Source: Aquitalea sp. (GTDB taxonomy: Bacteria > Pseudomonadota > Gammaproteobacteria > Burkholderiales > Chromobacteriaceae). Taken from it: a DNA stretch of 9,706 bases. The notes under the pieces were generated by a model, which did no database searches, was not told the origin of the DNA, and worked only from the letters and a program-made list of their open reading frames with translations. The stretch spans positions 1-9,706 of the forward strand of contig JAFANL010000149.1 of assembly GCA_019232735.1 (NCBI GenBank). The letters are read 5' to 3'. The position numbers and the translations under genes were made by a program. Below are positions 6,059 through 9,706 of the stretch, piece by piece. Position 1 is the stretch's first letter. Every line of letters starts with the position of its first letter.

Positions 6059-6841
6059 ATGCGCAAGACTTTGCTGGCTACTGCCCTGCTGGCCGCTCTG
6101 AGCACTACCGCCGTTCTGGCTGCCGGCCCGTCGGTAAATGGCAACGAAATCTCCCAGGCCCGTATCGATGCGGTTGTCCAGATGATGGCCGCCCAAGGCC
6201 AGGCTGCCGACGACAAGACCAAGGACATGGTCAAGGACCAGCTGATCACGGCTGAAGTCCTGCGTCAGGAAGCCATCAAGAAGGGCATCGACAAGACTGC
6301 CGACTTCAAGGCCGAACTGCAAAACATGGAAGCCATGGCCCTGGCCAACCGCGTGATCAAGGACTTCCAGAAAGCCAATCCGGTGACCGACGATCAGCTG
6401 AAGGCTGAATACGACAAGCTGGTGGCTACGGTGCCGGAAACCAAGCAATACCACGCCCGTCACATCCTGGTTGGCAGCGAAGCCGAAGCCAAGGCCGTGA
6501 TCGAAGCACTGCGCAAGGGCAAGGCATTTGACCTGCTGGCCAAGGAAAAATCCAAGGATCCGGGCAGCAAGGGCAATGGTGGCGATCTGGGCTGGCAAGA
6601 AGCCGGCACCTTCGTACCGGAGTTCTCCGATGCCATGGCCAAGCTGAACAAGGGTCAGGTCACCGCCAAGCCGGTGAAGACCCAGTTTGGCTGGCACGTG
6701 ATCAAGCTGGATGATGTGCGCACTGAACGCAATGTGCCGTCGCTGGATGATGCCCGTCCGCAGCTGACCCAGCGCATCATGGGTGCCCGCATCGAGAAGT
6801 ACGTAGGCGACCTGAAAGCCCAGGCCAAGATTCAGCAGTAA
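6059..6841 (+). CDS. Periplasmic parvulin-type peptidylprolyl isomerase (paralogue 2)
   Basis: This 260-residue exported prolyl isomerase has a signal peptide (MRKTLLATALLAALSTTAVLA, cleavage near 21), an N-terminal helical SurA/PrsA-like region starting with VNGNEIS, and a parvulin domain at about 128-224. The domain contains HARHILVGSE with H135, NGGDLGW and FGWHVIKL with H213, the residues expected of an active parvulin. Its substrates would be periplasmic and outer-membrane precursors. It follows paralogue 1 after 33 bases, with AGGAA at 6046-6050. A hand alignment of residues 132-179 with 136-183 of paralogue 1 gives 28 of 48 identical, so the two arose by tandem duplication. Codon use is strongly biased (many AAG, CTG and GCC codons), suggesting good expression. 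A strong hairpin terminator follows. Confidence 0.94.
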   Translation: MRKTLLATALLAALSTTAVLAAGPSVNGNEISQARIDAVVQMMAAQGQAADDKTKDMVKDQLITAEVLRQEAIKKGIDKTADFKAELQNMEAMALANRVIKDFQKANPVTDDQLKAEYDKLVATVPETKQYHARHILVGSEAEAKAVIEALRKGKAFDLLAKEKSKDPGSKGNGGDLGWQEAGTFVPEFSDAMAKLNKGQVTAKPVKTQFGWHVIKLDDVRTERNVPSLDDARPQLTQRIMGARIEKYVGDLKAQAKIQQ

Positions 6842-6864
6842 TCCATGCTGCCCTCAAGGCAGAC

Positions 6865-6895
6865 AAAAAAGGGATGCCATGGCATCCCTTTTTTT
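6865..6895. terminator. Rho-independent terminator, bidirectional
   Basis: Positions 6865-6894 form a perfect palindrome: A6, then GGGATGCC meeting GGCATCCC through a central CATG loop, then T6, with a seventh T at 6895. It follows the second parvulin gene by 23 bases. On the opposite strand it lies just past the enoyl-CoA hydratase stop, where the A6 becomes the U-tract, so it should stop transcription both ways. Confidence 0.9.
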
Positions 6896-6916
6896 ATGCA
6901 TCAAGCAAGAAAACGG

Positions 6917-7696
6917 TCAGTCCTCATCCGCCCAGCTGGGCGCACGCTTGCCCAGGAATGCGGCCACGCCTTCCAGTTGTTCCTCGCCACCGATGAGGGA
7001 TAACAAAGCCTGCTGCTCCAGTTGCACATGTTCTTGCAAGCTTAGCGTCGCGCTTTGCTCGATCAGCTGCCGCGCACGGGCAACCGCCAGCGGGGCCTGA
7101 TTGGCCACTTTGCCCGCCAGGCTGACCGCAATGATCTTGGCAAAGCCAGGATCGACAATTTCCTCTACCAGACCAATGGCGTAAGCCTTCTGCGCATCCA
7201 GGATTTCTCCGCCCAGGATAATGCGCTTGGCCCAGGATGCCCCGACTTTCTCGGTGAGTCGCTTACTGCCGCCACAGGCCGGTAGCAAGCCAACCTTGGC
7301 CTCGGGCAGGCCCAGCTTGGCACCACGTTCGACCACCATGTAGTCGCACATCAAGGCACACTCCAGGCCTCCGCCCAGCGCATAGCCATTGATGGCAGCC
7401 ACGGTCACGCCGGAATAGTCGCGCACTGCGGCAAAAGCGGCCGAGAACGCATCCAGCAGCGTCTGCACTTCTTGCTTGCTACCCGTGGCGAACAATTTCA
7501 GGTCGGCACCGGCGCAAAAGAACGCCTCGCCAGCACCGGTAATCACAACCGAACGCACGGCCTTGTCGGCTTGCAGCGTCGTCATCGTGGCGGTCAATTC
7601 ATGCAGACTGTCGATGGTCCACAAATTGGCCGGAGGATTATTGATGGTGATGATTGCAGACTGGCCCAGGTGTTCAAGCGTCAAATACTTGGCCAT
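6917..7696 (-). CDS. Enoyl-CoA hydratase/isomerase family protein
   Basis: This is a 259-residue cytoplasmic crotonase-fold enzyme, the usual length for a stand-alone enoyl-CoA hydratase. It likely adds water to, or isomerises, a 2-enoyl-CoA in fatty-acid or branched-chain/aromatic acid breakdown. The oxyanion-hole segments are present: CAGADLKLF (61-69) and NGYALGGGLECALMCD (103-118). Both glutamates used by classical hydratases are kept, E112 in GGLECAL and E132 in LPEAKVGLLP, followed by GGSKRL. Hydratase activity is therefore expected, though chain-length preference is unknown. The ATG has GAGGAAA upstream (plus-strand 7701-7707). It is a single gene between a shared terminator and a long divergent intergenic region. 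No beta-oxidation neighbours are visible to narrow its pathway. Confidence 0.93.
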   Translation of the reverse strand: MAKYLTLEHLGQSAIITINNPPANLWTIDSLHELTATMTTLQADKAVRSVVITGAGEAFFCAGADLKLFATGSKQEVQTLLDAFSAAFAAVRDYSGVTVAAINGYALGGGLECALMCDYMVVERGAKLGLPEAKVGLLPACGGSKRLTEKVGASWAKRIILGGEILDAQKAYAIGLVEEIVDPGFAKIIAVSLAGKVANQAPLAVARARQLIEQSATLSLQEHVQLEQQALLSLIGGEEQLEGVAAFLGKRAPSWADED

Positions 7697-7920
7697 GTAG
7701 TTTCCTCAGTTTCTTTATGGATCGTTACACATTGCGATTCCTGCCGACATGGTCCGCAGCCGGACCCTCCCCGATACCGACAAGAAAGAATGAGCATTCT
7801 CACGGCTTGGCCCGCCTTTTTCCAGCACGGATTGCCAATCCTCCCAACTTTTTTTCTAGTTCGCCGCACCAGTAAATGCCAAACAGAATTTGGGTTTTTT
7901 TTGTTATTACCATGTCAATA

Positions 7921-7941
7921 ATTGCCTAAAAATCAGGCAAT
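7921..7941. repeat. Inverted repeat ATTGCCT-N7-AGGCAAT, possible operator
   Basis: Two perfect 7-base half-sites are separated by seven bases, placed just upstream of where the -35 of the TauE/SafE promoter would lie. The spacing of half-site centres (14 bases) is not a full helical turn. It resembles a transcription-factor site but matches no regulator I can name; it does not fit the FNR consensus. Confidence 0.4.
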
Positions 7942-7959
7942 CCAGACAGACGGCGGCTC

Positions 7960-7968
7960 TGATAGAAT
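7960..7968 (+). promoter_or_regulatory. Candidate extended -10 promoter for the TauE/SafE gene
   Basis: TG-A-TAGAAT fits an extended -10 element (hexamer 7963-7968, five of six consensus bases). No good -35 lies 17 bases upstream (ATCCAG), as is common for extended -10 promoters. The predicted start near 7975 would give a leader of about 20 bases, with only a weak AGG at 7984-7986 before the ATG at 7994. Confidence 0.45.
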
Positions 7969-7993
7969 GGGGGTTTAAGCAACAGGCTGTCGC

Positions 7994-8662
7994 ATGTTAG
8001 AAACAAGTTTCTGGATCATCTTCCTGGCCGGTCTGCTGGGTGGTGGACATTGCATGGGCATGTGCGGTGGCATCGTGACCGCGCTGACACTCAATCTGCA
8101 GGCCGGCCAGCGGCGCTGGCTGATCATGCTGTCCTACAACTGCGGTCGCATTGGCAGCTATGTACTGATAGGCATGCTGCTGGGCGGACTGGCCGAAGCC
8201 GGGCTTACTCTGCTGAGTGCCAGACCAGCCCAGATGGCCTTGCTGGTGGTGGCCAATCTGATGCTGATTGCCATGGGTCTGTATCTGGCCGGACTCTCGG
8301 CCGCCATCACCACGCTGGAGAAGCTGGGCCGCCCGGTGTGGGTCCGGCTGCAACCGCTGCTGGCGCGCTTGCTACCCATCCGTCACGCCCGCGCCGCGCT
8401 GCTGGCTGGCATGCTGTGGGGCTGGCTGCCGTGCGGCCTGGTGTACAGTGCTTCGCTCTCCGCCCTGGCCAGCGGCCATGCCACACAGGGTGGCTTGCTG
8501 ATGCTGGCCTTCGGCTTGGGCACCCTGCCCAATTTGCTGCTGATGGGCGTCTTTGCCGATACCCTGCGCAGCTGGATACAGAAAAAGCCGGTACGCTTGC
8601 TGGCGGGCCTGCTGGTCGCCGGAATGGGACTGATGCGTCTATTGTTGCTGGCCACCGCCTGA
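7994..8662 (+). CDS. TauE/SafE-like (COG2836-type) membrane protein with Cys motifs
   Basis: This is a 222-residue polytopic inner-membrane protein with about six hydrophobic segments. It carries the signature GGGHCMGMCGG (16-26: H19, C20, C24) in the first helix, YNCGRIGSY (48-56) and a second-half motif LWGWLPCGLVYS (141-152) with C147. These are hallmarks of the group usually called sulfite exporter TauE/SafE and related to the DsbD transmembrane domain. Members are often found near cbb3-oxidase assembly or copper genes, so copper or thiol transfer is as plausible as anion export; this is inference. C50 is an additional cysteine in the second motif. Its neighbours are a divergent enoyl-CoA hydratase and a convergent metal ABC transporter, and no oxidase-assembly genes are visible. 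It is probably transcribed alone, from an extended -10 promoter to the hairpin after it. Confidence 0.88.
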   Translation: MLETSFWIIFLAGLLGGGHCMGMCGGIVTALTLNLQAGQRRWLIMLSYNCGRIGSYVLIGMLLGGLAEAGLTLLSARPAQMALLVVANLMLIAMGLYLAGLSAAITTLEKLGRPVWVRLQPLLARLLPIRHARAALLAGMLWGWLPCGLVYSASLSALASGHATQGGLLMLAFGLGTLPNLLLMGVFADTLRSWIQKKPVRLLAGLLVAGMGLMRLLLLATA

Positions 8663-8665
8663 AAC

Positions 8666-8696
8666 AAAAAGCCGTTGCAGATTGCAACGGCTTTTT
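8666..8696. terminator. Rho-independent terminator, bidirectional
   Basis: A5 followed by GCCGTTGCA (8671-8679), a GAT loop, TGCAACGGC (8683-8691) and T5 makes a perfect 14-bp stem between the TauE/SafE stop at 8662 and the metal-binding protein stop at 8720. T-runs are present for both directions, so it can serve both convergent genes. Confidence 0.9.
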
Positions 8697-8719
8697 CATT
8701 TTCATCCAATCATCGCGAA

Positions 8720-9607
8720 TCAGCGGATGGACTGCAGAATGGTTTCCACATTGTGGTGGAACAGCTTGAGATAGCTGCTGGCCGGACCGTTCGGTTTGGA
8801 CAAGGCATCGGCATACAGTTCGCCGCCAATCTTCACCTTGGCCTCACGCGTCAGTTGTTCCAGCAGGCGCTTGTCGGTCATGTTCTCCATGAAGATGGCA
8901 TTGACCTTCTCCTGCCGAACCTGCTTCACCAACTGTGCCACACCCTTGGCCGATGCTTCGGCTTCGGTACTCACGCCCTGGATGGCCAGCAGCTTGATGC
9001 CATAGCGCTCACCAAAATAGCCAAATGCATCGTGCGAGGTCAGCATCTTGCGCTTGGCCGCGGGAATGGCGGCAAACTGCTGCGCCGCCCACTCATCCTG
9101 CTGTTTGACCTTGGCGGAAAATTCCGCCGCCCGCCGGGTGTAATCGGCCTTGCCCTGCGGGTCGGCCTTGATCAGGCCGGCAGTGATATTGCGGATATAC
9201 ACCTGTACCCGTTGCGGATCGTGCCAGGCGTGAGGGTCGGTCACTTCCCGGCCTTTTTCCTCGCCCTCTTCGGCCGGTGCCATGCGGGTCTTGATCCCAT
9301 TGCCGGCCTCAACCATCAGCCCCTTGTAGCCGGAAGCCTTGGTCAGCCGCCCCATCCAGCCTTCCAAGCCCAAGCCGTTGGTGACAAACAGGCGCGAAGC
9401 CGACAGGCGCTTCACATCCGCCGGCGAGGGCTGGAACACGTGGGCATCCTGATCCGGCCCCACCAGCGATACCACCTCCACACGGTCACCGCCGATTTCA
9501 CGCGTCATGTCGCCGACAATGCTGAAGCTGGCCACCACCGGCAGCTTCGCCGCCAGGGCAACCATGGGCAAGCCCAGCAACAGCAGGCCGAATACACTCT
9601 TCTTCAT
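8720..9607 (-). CDS. znuA: Periplasmic metal-binding protein of a Zn/Mn ABC transporter (ZnuA/TroA family)
   Basis: This is a 295-residue cluster A-I solute-binding protein that captures a divalent metal in the periplasm for an ABC permease. A signal peptide is visible (cleavage likely after residue 19, ALA), with no lipobox cysteine. Predicted ligands, placed by family motifs, are H56 in DAHVFQPSP, H126 in DPHAWHDP, H192 in TSHDAFGYF and D267 in GELYADALS. A histidine, not glutamate, at the third position points to zinc rather than manganese. The long His-rich loop typical of ZnuA is absent; a short acidic stretch (112-124, rich in Glu) takes its place. The ATG follows the permease stop by nine bases with TGAGGAG as ribosome site, so it is the last gene of a transporter operon. 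No Zur-like site was identified. The zinc call is moderately sure. Confidence 0.9.
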   Translation of the reverse strand: MKKSVFGLLLLGLPMVALAAKLPVVASFSIVGDMTREIGGDRVEVVSLVGPDQDAHVFQPSPADVKRLSASRLFVTNGLGLEGWMGRLTKASGYKGLMVEAGNGIKTRMAPAEEGEEKGREVTDPHAWHDPQRVQVYIRNITAGLIKADPQGKADYTRRAAEFSAKVKQQDEWAAQQFAAIPAAKRKMLTSHDAFGYFGERYGIKLLAIQGVSTEAEASAKGVAQLVKQVRQEKVNAIFMENMTDKRLLEQLTREAKVKIGGELYADALSKPNGPASSYLKLFHHNVETILQSIR

Positions 9608-9616
9608 ACCAACTCC

Positions 9617-9706
9617 TCAGGATTCGAAATGACGCGCGCGGATATAGCGCGGCAATGCACCGCCCGCCGGGGCGAACAGCAGTGAAAACAGATAGAACAG
9701 GCCGGC
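9617..9706 (-). CDS. znuB: C-terminal end of metal ABC transporter permease (partial)
   Basis: The last 29 codons and stop of a gene running in from beyond the window edge are visible. The residues include GLFYLFSLLFAPAGGALPR followed by a basic tail ending RHFES. A hydrophobic helix, then an AP-x-GG turn and a positive tail, is typical of the end of ZnuB/MntB-type (ABC-3) permeases. It immediately precedes the metal-binding protein gene, and its stop codon lies inside that gene's Shine-Dalgarno region. The 5' part is outside the window, so length and start are unknown. The family call rests on this short segment plus context. Confidence 0.75.
   Translation of the reverse strand, partial: AGLFYLFSLLFAPAGGALPRYIRARHFES

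Larger units (their letters stand above)
7697..7993. promoter_or_regulatory. Divergent intergenic region with candidate promoters and dyads
   Basis: This 297-base region separates the enoyl-CoA hydratase gene (minus) from the TauE/SafE gene (plus). It contains no convincing gene. It is more AT-rich than the flanks, with T-runs at 7849-7855 and 7895-7902. Seen in it are a 6-bp stem pair GGTCCG/CGGACC (7751-7766), a dyad AGAATG-AG-CATTCT (7787-7800), a dyad TTATT-N8-AATAA with a central CATG (7904-7921) and ATTGCCT-N7-AGGCAAT (7921-7941). A minus-strand promoter candidate for the hydratase is TTGGCA (7882-7877) with TAGAAA (7858-7853) 18 bases on. Functions of these sites are inference. Confidence 0.5.

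Noticed and set aside
4877..6697. A 606-codon open frame on the minus strand across yciI, bolA and both parvulin genes
   Set aside because: It lies fully antisense to genes with clear domains and signal peptides. Its translation is low-complexity (rich in Gly, Leu, Gln, His) and is explained by biased codon use of the sense genes.
7869..7890. Possible sigma-54 promoter on the minus strand (TGGCAT followed by GGTGC)
   Set aside because: The spacing between the GG and GC elements is one base longer than the sigma-54 rule allows.
7879..7902. CCAAA/TTTGG followed by T8, a possible plus-strand terminator
   Set aside because: The stem is only five mostly A-T pairs and no plus-strand gene ends upstream, so it is more likely part of an AT-rich promoter region.
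7921..7941. FNR/ANR box upstream of the TauE/SafE gene
   Set aside because: The dyad ATTGCCT-N7-AGGCAAT does not align with TTGAT-N4-ATCAA in half-site sequence or spacing.
8675..9685. A 336-codon open frame on the plus strand opposite the metal-binding protein
   Set aside because: It is antisense to a complete ZnuA-type gene, starts inside the terminator hairpin and has no recognisable domain.

Overview
The window is chromosomal housekeeping DNA from a GC-rich Gram-negative bacterium. The best guess is a betaproteobacterium of the order Neisseriales (Chromobacteriaceae-like). This rests on remembered gene order (yciB, yciI, bolA and periplasmic parvulins in a row), moderately high GC, strong C/G preference at third codon positions and many exported proteins with Gram-negative signal peptides. 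No phage, transposon, tRNA, rRNA or CRISPR array was seen. No convincing new multi-gene system was found; the odd points are local.

Layout. (1) 26-685 (+): a HAD-family phosphatase, ending in a strong hairpin shared with the convergent operon on the other strand. (2) 742-2335 (-): a YigZ/IMPACT protein followed by a DHH-family phosphoesterase. (3) 2456-4039 (+): an unrecognised 42-residue membrane-type small protein, then an NfeD-like protein with a TTG start and its SPFH/stomatin partner (QmcA type). (4) 4108-6841 (+): yciB (septation protein A), yciI, bolA and two tandem periplasmic parvulin-type isomerases, packed with overlaps or short gaps and closed by a perfect hairpin plus T-tract. 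(5) 6917-7696 (-): an enoyl-CoA hydratase/isomerase. (6) A 297-base divergent intergenic region with several dyads and candidate promoters. (7) 7994-8662 (+): a TauE/SafE-type (COG2836-like) membrane protein with Cys motifs, closed by a hairpin. (8) 8720-9706 (-): a metal ABC transporter, with the binding protein complete and the end of the permease at the window edge.

How they fit. NfeD and SPFH proteins form a known membrane pair acting in microdomain and protease quality control. The yciB-bolA-parvulin block combines envelope and shape functions with periplasmic protein folding. The first parvulin has lost both histidines that its neighbour keeps, so the pair probably divides chaperone and isomerase roles. 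The metal-binding protein and the Cys-bearing TauE/SafE protein sit convergently, so they are neighbours but not an operon. All three convergent junctions carry near-symmetrical hairpins that can stop transcription from both sides.
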